DNA from: Athripsodes cinereus
Taxonomy: Eukaryota > Arthropoda > Insecta > Trichoptera > Leptoceridae
NCBI GenBank assembly: GCA_947579605.1
Contig: OX388314.1
Coordinates: 930,001-994,000 of the forward strand
Length of the DNA: 64,000 bases
Direction of reading: 5' to 3'
Part shown: piece after piece, positions 20,723-29,499 of the stretch
Layout: each line of letters starts with the position of its first letter
How positions within the stretch are numbered: position 1 is the stretch's first letter
Notes under the pieces: generated by a model
Seen by the model: only the letters and a program-made list of their open reading frames with translations
What the model was told of the DNA's origin: nothing
Database searches by the model: none
Made by a program: the position numbers and the translations under genes

Positions 20723-21084
20723 ATAACCTCACTTTTAGATACAGTGCGTTGTAATATTACGATTACGATATGAAATTATGCTAAACACTATTAAAGTACA
20801 ATAACACTTATTTAAACTTATTGATACTTATTTAAACTTATCTAAACTGATTTGAACTACAGTTTATGAGTATTTTTACTTACAAATATTATCGAGGTAC
20901 AGTACAACTACGATTAACACTAGATTATTATTATTATTAACGAATATTATAATTAAAGTACCGTACAACTAAGATTATCACTATTTACGAATTTAAATAT
21001 TAAAGTACAGTACAACTATGATTATTTTAACACTTTTCAAAACAAAAACACTTTATTGTTCACATTTCACAGGGTCGTCTTCTC
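20723..21084 (-). repeat. Leader segment with short repeats
   Basis: Three variants of 'aaagtac.gtacaacta.gatta' occur at about 20894, 20956 and 21003, spaced roughly 50-60 bp, together with repeated 'acttatttaaactta'. Non-coding. It lies between the primer-binding site and the nested Mutator-like element. Confidence 0.6.
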
Positions 21085-21102
21085 GCCCCACGTTGGGCGC
21101 CA
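21085..21102 (-). promoter_or_regulatory. Primer-binding site for tRNA-Lys
   Basis: On the minus strand TGGCGCCCAACGTGGGGC lies two bases after the end of the 5' LTR. It is complementary to the 3' end of tRNA-Lys(CUU), which ends ...GCCCCACGTTGGGCGCCA in animals. This fixes the orientation of the element. Confidence 0.88.
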
Positions 21103-21104
21103 GT

Positions 21105-21931
21105 TGTAACACTTAATATTACTTGTATTATTCCCTGAAGGGGAATGTAGAGAGTCAACACTTAAAACTAATTTGGGCGCCAGGTGTACTCCTGAAGGGG
21201 TACACCGAGAGAGTTCAAAACACTGTTTAGCAAATTCACAATTTATTACGATCACTTGACAACTGGTACAATACTGTATAAAGAAAGTAACACTATTAGT
21301 AAAACAATAACGAAGACACCTCCAGGCTAGGTTAGATGGATATTGAGGTAGTCGGAGAGAGACTAGGTAATAAGGGTCGCTACTACTGTATGGCACCAAG
21401 AGTAGGCACTTCTTGGACAGCCAGGTAGTAGCGGGTAGGTATAAGGAAAGTTACCATTTAGCAACAAGAGTAGGCACTTCTTGGACAGCTATAGAGGGTA
21501 ACGGTAGGTAAGGAGAATCACTTCATAGCAACAAGAGTAGGTACTTCTTAGACAGCTATGGAGCAACGGTAGGTAGGAAACCTTGGCCCTGGAAGAGCCA
21601 CCGCGATTCTGCCTTTCAGTATGCCGGGCTCCGTCTTTTATACCCTTGAGTCAGTACTGAACAGCTGATGGATACCTTGGAAGTGGACGGCGTGATAGTG
21701 GGAGAGGTACCTGTTCCTGAACTCCGCCTATCTATTTCCGCTCGGATTGTTCTAGAAGTTTCTAGAACATTCGGGAACATTCTGGAGGCTTCCATAAATG
21801 AGACATCTATTGAAATAATCAGGTACTTCCTGTTAAATAATCAGGTACTTCCTGTACCTTGACAGCGGCTGTCAGTCATCATTGGCAGGTTATGTTGTTG
21901 TTATGCTATGTTGAAATTATGTGGTGTTACA
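21105..21931 (-). repeat. 5' LTR (827 bp)
   Basis: Matches 14056-14882 with no difference that I can see. The TATAAAAG box at 21635-21642 (-) would be the element's promoter. An internal TGGCGCCCAA at 21173-21182 (-), 78 bp before the LTR end, looks like an older LTR edge plus primer-binding site captured inside the LTR. Confidence 0.92.
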
Positions 21932-22163
21932 ATATGTATATACGTAAGTATCTACCTATCTAAAATTAATTTGAAAATTCGTAAACAAATTCATTTTGTA
22001 ATATTGTAGGTATCCAATGTGCGGTGAAGAATAAAATAAATAAATTGTATGTGAGGTGAGTTCGATTGCTTAGAATTACATTTATCTTTTACTGAGAACT
22101 ATTAATTTATTAAAAAATAAAAGCGAAAGTTAATTAGAAGAATGATAACATTTATAAATTTAA
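21932..22163 (+). repeat. Right part of the ~315-bp repeat
   Basis: From 'gtatatacgta.g.tatct' to 'tttataaatttaa' it matches 43410-43636. It is interrupted on the left by the LTR element and on the right by a MITE. Confidence 0.85.
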
Positions 22164-22438
22164 TAGACCATTAAAGGTCACGTGGTCTTGTCTATGGATT
22201 TGCTTTTGCTTGGGGGGCAAACAGTCAGATTGCGCAAATCATCCTTGTAGGATGTTATGCCATAAGAGAAAAAAAGAAAGTCAGACGACAAAATAATAAC
22301 AAAATTGACACTGACAGTTTTTTGATTATTAGGTATTCTTTAGGCGTTCCACCTAATATTACACCGTAATCGTCTGTTGTGTTGGGATGCCTGATGCCCC
22401 TCAATGATTTTTCTGTGACGTCATCCTTTAATGGTCTA
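22164..22438 (+). mobile_element. TAGACCATTAAAGG MITE, copy 2
   Basis: A 275-bp element with the same terminal inverted repeats as copy 1 and nearly the same sequence as the reverse complement of 63430-63706. The flanks 'atttataaatttaa' and 'taaaaaatc' are contiguous in the empty paralogue at 43624-43640. Confidence 0.9.
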
Positions 22439-22753
22439 TAAAAAATCAAGCTATATGATTGATGATATGATTTTCTCATAATGTAGATTTTTTTTAAGCA
22501 AGCAACACTTTATCACAATTTGGATGCGAAAAGCATCTATGGTTTTCTTACACAGAACCTTCGCCAAACGTTCCGTATCAGTCCGCATAAGAATTTGTAT
22601 GCACGACCGAATCATTCGAAAAGAATTCGACCTTTGATTGACAATCTCAAGTGAACAAGGTGAAAGATTAGATACACAAATCTATTGACTTCATATAGAT
22701 ACATTTAGTGCGTTGTGATACAAATATTGTGGCCCGGTTTCAGATCACAAAAC

Positions 22754-24481
22754 ATGATGGAGGGAACTAGTGCTGGTGAACATAACATTGCAGACTGCCA
22801 ACAGAATGAGTGCGTCTTGTGTGACATGCTAATATGTGTCACGGGAGATGATGAAATCGAAAACTTTTTGGCGAACATCGAAGTGAAACGTGAACCTGTG
22901 CAGGAAAAAAGATGTGACATTGGAAATACAGTTCCGTATGATGATATTGATATACATGAATCGGATATAAAAGTTGAATGCGAGAGAGCCAACAATGTGA
23001 CAGTGGTCAGTACTTCTTCAACGCTTACACAGTGTGTACCAGGTCCAAGTAATCAAACTCATTTAAAGAAAACGAGACGAAAAAATGTTCGTAGTGTGAC
23101 TAGGAAAGTAAGCAAGAAATATGTGAAGTCTTTGGAGTGTAATATTTGTATGAAAAAATTTAATTATTCTAGTAGCTTGCAGACACATAAAAGGATTCAT
23201 AGTAGTGAAAAACCTTTTGAGTGTAATATTTGTATGAAAAAGTTTAATAACGCTGGTAATTTGGCACGTCATAAAATGATTCACAGTGATGAAAAACCTT
23301 TTGAGTGTAATATTTGTATGAAAACATTTGGTCGTTCTAGTCAATTGGTATCCCATGAAAAAGCTCACAGTGGTGAAAAACCTTTTGACTGCAATCTTTG
23401 TTCGCAAAAATTTAGTTGTTCTAGTAGGTTGCAGACACATAAAAGGATTCATAGTAGTGAAAAACCTTTTGAATGTAATATTTGTATGAAAAAATTTAAT
23501 CAGGCTGGTAATTTGGCACGTCATAAAAGGATCCACAGTGGTGAAAAACCTTTTGAGTGTAATATTTGTATGAAAACATTTGGTCGTTCTAGTCAATTGG
23601 TATCCCATGAAAAAGTTCACAGTGGTGAAAAACCATTTGAGTGCAATCTTTGTATGAAAAAATTTAGTCGTTCTCATCATTTGCTGCGTCATAAAAGGAT
23701 TCATTGTGGTAAAAAACCTTATGAATGTAATACTTGCATGAAAAAATTTAGCAGTTCGTGGTACTTTGAATCCCATAAGAGATCTCACAATAATGAAAAA
23801 CTTTTTGAGTGTAATATATGCATGAAAAAATTTAGTGGTTCTAGTTATTTGCAAACACATAAAAGGATTCACAGTGGTGAAAAGCCTTTTGAGTGTAATA
23901 TTTGTATGAAAACATTTAGTTGTTCTAGTGCTTTGCAGCAACACAAATGGATTCATACTGGTGAAAAACCTTTTAAGTGTAATATTTGTATGAAAAAATT
24001 TATTTTTTCTAGTAATTTGCAGAGACATAAAATAATCCACAGTGATGAAAAACCTTTTAAGTGTAATATTTGTATGAAAAAATTTAATGATTCTGGTTCT
24101 TTGCAGAAACATAAAAGGATTCACAGTGGTGAAAAACCTTTTGACTGTAATATTTGTATGAAAAAGTTTAATCACGCTGGTAATTTGGCACGTCATAAAA
24201 TGATACACAGTGGTGAAAAACCTTTTGAGTGTAATATTTGCATGAAAAAATTTAATGATTCTGGTTCTTTGCAGAAACATAAAAGGATTCACAGTGGTGA
24301 AAAACCTTTTGACTGTAATATTTGTATGAAAAAGTTTAATCACGCTGGTAATTTGGCACGTCATAAAATGATACACAGTGGTGAAAAACCTTTTGAGTGT
24401 AATATTTGTATGAAAACATTTAATCGTTCTAGTAACTTGCAGACACATAAAAGGATTCACAGTGAAACACGTTTTGAGTAA
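22754..24481 (+). CDS. C2H2 zinc-finger protein, 16 fingers
   Basis: A long single frame encodes an acidic N-terminal region followed by 16 contiguous C2H2 fingers of the form CNICMKKF-x5-L-x2-H-x3-H joined by HSGEKPF-type linkers, as in Kruppel-type DNA-binding nuclear proteins. The N-terminal part has EVKREP and IKVE, which fit the SUMO-acceptor consensus. It has no ZAD, BTB or SCAN domain that I can see. The frame is open from 22715, but 'cccggtttcag' just before 22738 looks like a splice acceptor, so I start at the ATG pair 22754/22757. Upstream exons may exist. Fingers 12-13 and 14-15 are near-identical: a 168-bp tandem duplication (first unit from about 24063, second from 24231). The target sequence is not predictable by eye. 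Confidence 0.85.
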   Translation: MMEGTSAGEHNIADCQQNECVLCDMLICVTGDDEIENFLANIEVKREPVQEKRCDIGNTVPYDDIDIHESDIKVECERANNVTVVSTSSTLTQCVPGPSNQTHLKKTRRKNVRSVTRKVSKKYVKSLECNICMKKFNYSSSLQTHKRIHSSEKPFECNICMKKFNNAGNLARHKMIHSDEKPFECNICMKTFGRSSQLVSHEKAHSGEKPFDCNLCSQKFSCSSRLQTHKRIHSSEKPFECNICMKKFNQAGNLARHKRIHSGEKPFECNICMKTFGRSSQLVSHEKVHSGEKPFECNLCMKKFSRSHHLLRHKRIHCGKKPYECNTCMKKFSSSWYFESHKRSHNNEKLFECNICMKKFSGSSYLQTHKRIHSGEKPFECNICMKTFSCSSALQQHKWIHTGEKPFKCNICMKKFIFSSNLQRHKIIHSDEKPFKCNICMKKFNDSGSLQKHKRIHSGEKPFDCNICMKKFNHAGNLARHKMIHSGEKPFECNICMKKFNDSGSLQKHKRIHSGEKPFDCNICMKKFNHAGNLARHKMIHSGEKPFECNICMKTFNRSSNLQTHKRIHSETRFE

Positions 24482-24695
24482 GTTATTTGTATGAAAAATT
24501 TTTGTCAATCCAGTAGGTACCTTATTATTATCTCATAAAAGGATTCACGGTGGTGAAAAACATTATGAGTGTAATATGTGTGAAAAAGATTAGTGACTTG
24601 ATTATGTTAGCAAGGCATAAAATAACTTATAATGTTGATAAACATTTTGAGTGTCGTGTTTGTTTGAAAAGGTTTAACCGGTCCAGTGGTTAAGT
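24482..24695 (+). pseudogene. Decayed zinc fingers after the stop codon
   Basis: Downstream of the stop, the DNA still reads as finger pieces in shifting frames: 'tttgtatgaaaaatttttgtcaatccagtagg', 'cataaaaggattcacggtggtgaaaaacattatgagtgtaatatgtgt', then 'cattttgagtgtcgtgtttgtttgaaaagg'. The array was once two or three fingers longer and the current protein end is secondary. These pieces have indels and stops. Confidence 0.8.
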
Positions 24696-25486
24696 TACTT
24701 CTAAAACGATTTACTATGTTATAGAAGTCAAGCCTTTGCATAATTATTGCAAATATTTCTGTTCAGGATAAGTTACGGTGCCATTAAAATCGTCGCGGAT
24801 CCATAATCGGTGCCATTTATAAATCGTCCATTTTATTATTTTACAATAAGTAGGTATCTTCTTCGAATTTGGAAGTTGGACCGACTTAAGAACGTAATCG
24901 GAAAGAAAATCGTCTGAAATCTTTTGTATTAGTCTAAGCAAAAAACTATTATGTAATAAATAGTGTCTGTAAGCTAATTTTAAGTCTTTATTGTTTAAAT
25001 ACTGGAACTGACATTCCTGTAACACCTATGGGTGAGGGAGAGTCCAACCCATAGTGTGACTAAAGAACGACCTTAAAGTTAAAGAACTTGGACTAACTCA
25101 ATGATGTAAGAATAGGAACCTTCAACGTGAGGACCCTAAGCCATAACAAGGAGTAGACAGCAGGTGCTGAGCTTATACTACGATTCAAATGAAGTGGTGA
25201 AATCTGATGTAAAATGTGCGAGCAAGAAGAATCGACTACCTGCTCCCGTCACACTCACGTCTCTTATGTAAGTTAGCAATGATGGGTAAATTATGTTCGA
25301 TGTTACTTAATAAAACATAGATGAAAAGGAATAATATTTTTAAAATGGGTTTTAATTTTTTGAAGATGCTTATTTTTTAAAGTATTAAAAGTATAGGTAT
25401 TAATTATTAAATGATAAATGTCTATATAAATACGTCATATCATATTTATATGTACATTTCATGTTATTAATATTCCTTACATGTCA
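24696..25486. other. Mostly unassigned; tiny LINE endonuclease relic
   Basis: At about 25110-25150 the plus strand reads VRIGTFNVRTLSHN, which is the usual start of an RTE/CR1-type LINE endonuclease. It has no continuation. The segment 24770-24830 vaguely resembles the LINE 3' end near 33490. Otherwise I see nothing. Confidence 0.35.
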
Positions 25487-25600
25487 TGTTTGATCCCAGG
25501 TGCTGGCAAAACTCCCCTTTTACGACACAAGCTTTAAGTTTACTGTGAAAGGTGTATAAGGTTGTATTTGGGTTTATAACAAAAACCCAGATATATCTAT
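25487..25600 (+). repeat. tRNA-derived SINE (copy 2, head-truncated)
   Basis: It begins in a worn B box (GTTTGATCCCAGGTGC) and runs through 'ctggcaaaactcccctttta', 'cgacacaagctt' and 'gtatttgggtttataacaaaaacccagatata'. It is the same element as 3846-4016 in the opposite orientation. The A-box half is missing. Confidence 0.75.
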
Positions 25601-26151
25601 AAAAAAATCTTTTATAGTTATAGGTACAAAATATAGCTAATCACGTAAACATGTATGTTTTTAACATAAAAAATATGCTATTCATTACCCACCCATTGTG
25701 GCATACTAGTAAAAACAGGTGAGAAAAAGAATTAGAAATAAGATGGGATATTTACGTACATTGAGTAACAAGAAAATAAAGTTCGATGCATCGATATCTG
25801 TAACACAAATTATCACATCTAATTGGATTTTGTTTCATTATTGGAGTTGACAATTCATTTGAATCGTACTATCTATAGATTTGCTTGGTGTGTGTGAGAC
25901 GCGCCTTTTGGATTGTTTTAGGGGTGAAACAGGTAGTTATTCCATGATTCACTCCGGTCACAAAAATAGTGTCGCTCTGCTTATGAGCACAGCCGCCGGC
26001 TTGCTTCTTGTCTTCTTGCGTGCCTTATTGGAGTGGACGGATTTTATTTCGCTTTTGTTGATTATTTTTTAATAATTTGGTGGATGAGAAATTGCTCATG
26101 TATGTACTTAGATTAGTAGGCTTTTGTCGTGCAAACAGTTTTAATACTGCT
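25601..26151. other. No gene recognised
   Basis: AT-rich DNA with one slightly GC-richer open stretch (25881-26072) that has no recognisable domain. Confidence 0.35.
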
Positions 26152-26353
26152 CAGTAGGGTTACTCTTGACAAAATCTAAACACAATCTTAATCTTAATCA
26201 TACGACGCGCGAAGTGACTATTGGTCAAAAATACGTGCATACCGATCGCGCGGTAGCGGCATCGCGGTGATTTTGACCATAGTCCCTTCGTGAGTCGTAT
26301 GATCAAGACTAGATTATGACCGTGTTTAGATTGTGTCAAGAGTAGCCCTGCAG
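26152..26353. mobile_element. Palindromic MITE, complete copy
   Basis: The ends CAGTAGGGTTACTCTTGACA and (rc) CTGCAGGGCTACTCTTGACA begin inverted repeats of about 80 bp each. These include 'tctaaacac', 'atcatacgac.cgcgaagtgact' and 'gtcaaaa' on both arms around a GC-rich 40-bp centre (gatcgcgcggtagcggcatcgcgg). Related copies or halves lie at 11707-11830 and 6210-6381. Non-coding. Confidence 0.8.
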
Positions 26354-27251
26354 TTTATATTTGTTACATTTGTAAATATTGTGTTAGTAGAAGTAATGCC
26401 TATACAAAAAAATAAGTGTATATTAATTATATTTAATATTCATGTAATTTAAGTATGTAATCACTTGTAGTCGATATAAAAAGAGCAAATAAATAAATAA
26501 TACTTTTTCAATCCTTTATAGTTTTTATTTTACTTTCATTTTTTTCCACCTCCTACAATATTTCTCAGACTTAACTTACGTCGGGTATGGTTGAAAATCA
26601 ATTTGTTTTGACAAGCAAAAAGGATCTACATGAAAGAAGCATTGGAGAGAATGGTTAAATTGGTGAATGTTGCCGTGGTGTAATAATAATGGAGCACCTC
26701 GAGGACGCTGTACATGATATTGTATAAAGCGCTTATAAGCCAGCCTAAACTGATTCGTAACGGCGACCCGCCTTACACTCTATCCTGCAGATAATACATA
26801 TCTTGCAATTGAGCCATGCCTATCATAATATATGTCATATAAACACTTCAGTAGATGTGAAAATTTCAATTTATATACATAGAAAAAACACTGCATAGTA
26901 GGTACTTCTCTGGTAAAAATGCTACGATGACATTTAATGTCCAAAAGCGGGTATAAAGGTCACGAGGTCGAATACTGTGCTGGACAATATCTAAGAAGTT
27001 ACAAACAATACTGGTAGGTATAGAATCAGCATACTAGTATAAATCTACTAGAAACTTATGATAATTTCAACTGTAAATAGTATGTGTTAAGCTTTTTTCA
27101 AAACTATTCAGTATGGGTAGAGTACCTATCTCATATTCGAAAATGCAGCATGCAATAATATGCACCCTTAAAAAATATTTTCCTTGAATCAAAAATATCC
27201 AAGTACAAAAATACAGGAATCGGTGATAATATACAACAGTCAGAACATTGA
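26354..27251. other. No gene recognised
   Basis: About 900 bp of AT-rich DNA. A stretch at 26630-26790 ('gttgccgtggtgtaataataatggagcacctcgagg') is GC-richer and could be a worn coding relic, but I cannot place it. Confidence 0.35.
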
Positions 27252-27417
27252 CTATGGTGGTAGTCCAAATAATTCCGTTATATAATCTCCCAAAGATGAC
27301 CGCACTTGTGTAGTTCTTTGATTTAGCTTTGTGACTAATTTTGGATCTGGTTCCCATATGACTTGCATACCAGCTGCTTTAGCAGCCTGAACTCCTAGAG
27401 AAGCGAGTCTTCAAATA
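27252..27417 (-). pseudogene. Last exon of a pseudouridine-5'-phosphatase-like HAD protein
   Basis: On the minus strand, after an acceptor 'tatgtttag', the exon starts with the codons for FEDS and continues (after a 2-base excess) as LGVQAAKAAGMQVIWEPDP, a lysine-rich stretch, SSLGDYITELFGLPP and a TAG stop. This is the C-terminus of HDHD1/GS1-like phosphatases, which dephosphorylate pseudouridine 5'-phosphate. In the family, V-F-E-D is HAD motif IV (metal-binding acids), followed by SP.GV.AA.AAGM and ending in ELFGLP. The Ser-Pro codons read 'tcgcttct', two bases too long, so the frame is broken between FEDS and LGV. Either this is a pseudogene copy or the bases are an error. Upstream exons were not found in the window. 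Confidence 0.75.
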
Positions 27418-27595
27418 CTAAACATAAGGTATAACAAATAATTTAGTCAGGTACCTGCAATCAATTTATAAAAAAAGCATTTGGTGTCGTCTTGATTAGA
27501 AGGCATTAGTTATTGTCGTTGTTGTTCCATGTCTCCCACTTTTTCAAAAGTTTTCGAGTGTCATGTAAAAGGCAGGTGTTCAAAAGATAAATATT

Positions 27596-28977
27596 TCACA
27601 TCTTGTGAGTTTCGCCACTCATCATGATTGTCTTGATTTTAACAGAAACGACACTGACAGTTTTTTTGAGGTTTGCATCCGACATTTTGCATATGACATT
27701 ACTCACAGCACTACGAGCATTCCATTGTAATACTGTAATATTATTCAAAGAATTACTGCCCATATTTTTAAAAAACAATTTTTAACGATATCTGCATATA
27801 AATTCGATTTCAGCTGTGAGCAAAAGGTACAAGTAGTCAATGGTGTATTTTAAATTGAAGAATCTTGTAAAGGACGTTTCGAAGGCATTAGCAGAGAGGA
27901 CATTTGAGTAAGGACACAAAAGACATTCATCATTGATATTTGATAATAAGTAGGTAAAAATCTGGAACATCAGTTTCACATTGTTCGGATTCTGTGGCGA
28001 CTCAGCAGTAGAAGGATTTGAAGAGGAGGGATAAGTGGGGGAGGAGATAGAAGGATTGGCTTTTGATTCAGTGGGCAGGCCACATCCATTTTTGGGATTC
28101 ATTGGTTGACCATTTGTGTATGACAAAAGAGAATCAATCGCTTTAAAATCAATATTTTTATTTATAATTTTTTACTAGGAGGAGTTGAGACCACATCACT
28201 AAAAGATTTTTTAGGGGCGATGGCTTTTTTGGAAGCTTGTACAAAAGAAACTCCTTCCGTAGCCATAATACGTCTAATGTCTCGTTGTCTATGTAGTTCT
28301 GGACAAGAATTGCTTGTAGGCATATGATCGCCTTTACAGTTAAAATAGGTAACAGAAGTCTCAGTTTTAAGGCAGTTATTTGATTCGTGATTTTTAGCAC
28401 ATTTGGGCGAATCGGTACATTTGTTACGTGTATGACCGTATTTAAGGCACTTGTGGCATATATAAGCGGGAGGAATATATAAATCAACCTTAATTGAGTT
28501 GTAATATAGGTAAATATGCTCAGGGAGCTTTTGCCCCTCGAATGTTACAAGAATTGTGGTCGATGGTTTCCATTCGGATTTCCCGTCAACGTTAATTCTT
28601 CGATTCAGTCTTCTCAATTTTATAATTTTTCCGTATGAAAAAGGAACCTGTACATTATAATGATATCCTCATCTGACAATTCCAAAGGAATGCGCCTGAT
28701 TAGGCCATTTTTATACAATTTATAATTAGGGATATAGGCCTTAAGGCCATTAGAGTTTTGGTCAACAACCATGGGGTGGATATGCTTTCCCTTTTCCAGG
28801 TGTTCCACAACCACTATGTAAGGAGGTAGGGACGGATGAGAATATTCAGGATCTTTAATATTAATGGTGTTCGTTTGTACAACGGGCTCATTGTGTACAT
28901 CTGAATTAATTTTCTGCTTTTTGTTAGCAGGGGGACTCTGATCGGGGGGGGTCACCCCAATCAGGAGGATCACCCAT
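27596..28977 (-). pseudogene. I/Jockey-type LINE: ORF1 (Gag-like) and start of ORF2
   Basis: ORF1 begins at an ATG at 28977 but loses frame in a C8 run (28945-28952) and again near 28640. Across these breaks it encodes an N-terminal hydrophilic part and then three zinc knuckles: CHKCLKYGHTRNKC, a second worn one (CAKNHESNNC) and NCKGDHMPTSNSC. These are followed by the REI/RIMA.E.VSF.QA segment typical of LINE ORF1 proteins that bind RNA in the cytoplasmic particle. A further piece (27782-28126) is the ORF1 C-terminus. At 27650-27770 the sequence ITVLQWNARSA is the start of the ORF2 endonuclease, which then breaks off. The copy therefore lacks its 3' part, the reverse of ordinary 5' truncation. 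Confidence 0.8.
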
Positions 28978-28984
28978 TATAGAA

Positions 28985-29120
28985 AATAACATAACATACA
29001 GAAAACTAAAAAAAAAATATATATATATATATATATTACTACTACTACTATACCATCACGGCACATCCCACAAGTGGGGTAGCCAGCAGACCAGCTGCAT
29101 GTAAAACATGCAAGCTATCT
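28985..29120 (-). repeat. Microsatellite and Cys-rich coding relic
   Basis: An (AT)n tract (29014-29037) is followed by (ACT)n and then, on the minus strand, by a relic reading CFTCSWSAGYPTCGMCRDG. This is the best-preserved copy of the Cys-rich repeat seen at four other places. Confidence 0.55.
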
Positions 29121-29499
29121 TATATATATTATATTAAACAAAAAGAACAAACAAAAATATTAATTAATAGTAAACAAAAATGCACTTACATGTCCTCAAA
29201 AAAGAAAAGAAAAAATAAATAAAATGGTTTCACCAACTCCTTCGATATTCGCTCGTGTGCGAACGAAAAAACTGGACCGTGGTAACCCTACCGTGGCCCG
29301 CTCCGTGAGAGCGAGCCTAACTATCTCCGTGAGAACGCGGCCTTACTATATTATTGTTGCGTATAAAAAAGGAAGTGTCTAGCGTGCCGCTAGCGGCACT
29401 ATAGTCTAATTTGCTAAAATGCCGCTAACGGCAGCGGAAACATGAAATAGCTAGTTTGCCGCTAGTTGTCACATTATAATCGCAGTGAAGATAGCTACA
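29121..29499. other. No gene recognised
   Basis: Non-coding; contains 'ccgctagcggcac' and 'ccgctaacggcag' (short palindromes) near 29389-29435, and 'ctccgtgaga.cg' twice near 29310-29340. Confidence 0.4.

Larger units (their letters stand above)
14056..21931 (-). mobile_element. Gypsy-type LTR retrotransposon (complete, integrase-deleted)
   Basis: The whole element reads on the minus strand: 5' LTR 21105-21931, primer-binding site 21085-21102, a long leader (19017-21084) with a nested Mutator-like element, one gag-pol frame, a polypurine tract at 14883-14894 and 3' LTR 14056-14882. LTR edges are TGT...ACA. Flanking bases ATACG (left) and ATATG (right) may be a 5-bp target duplication with one mismatch. 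The paralogous repeat at 43.3-43.6 kb shows the empty site. The two LTRs are equal in length and look identical by eye, so the insertion should be recent. Most of the integrase is missing, so the copy needed help from another element. Confidence 0.9.

Noticed and set aside
23063..24508. 481-codon minus-strand open frame
   Set aside because: It is the antisense of the C2H2 finger array; the repeated codons of the fingers keep the opposite strand open. It has no independent motif.
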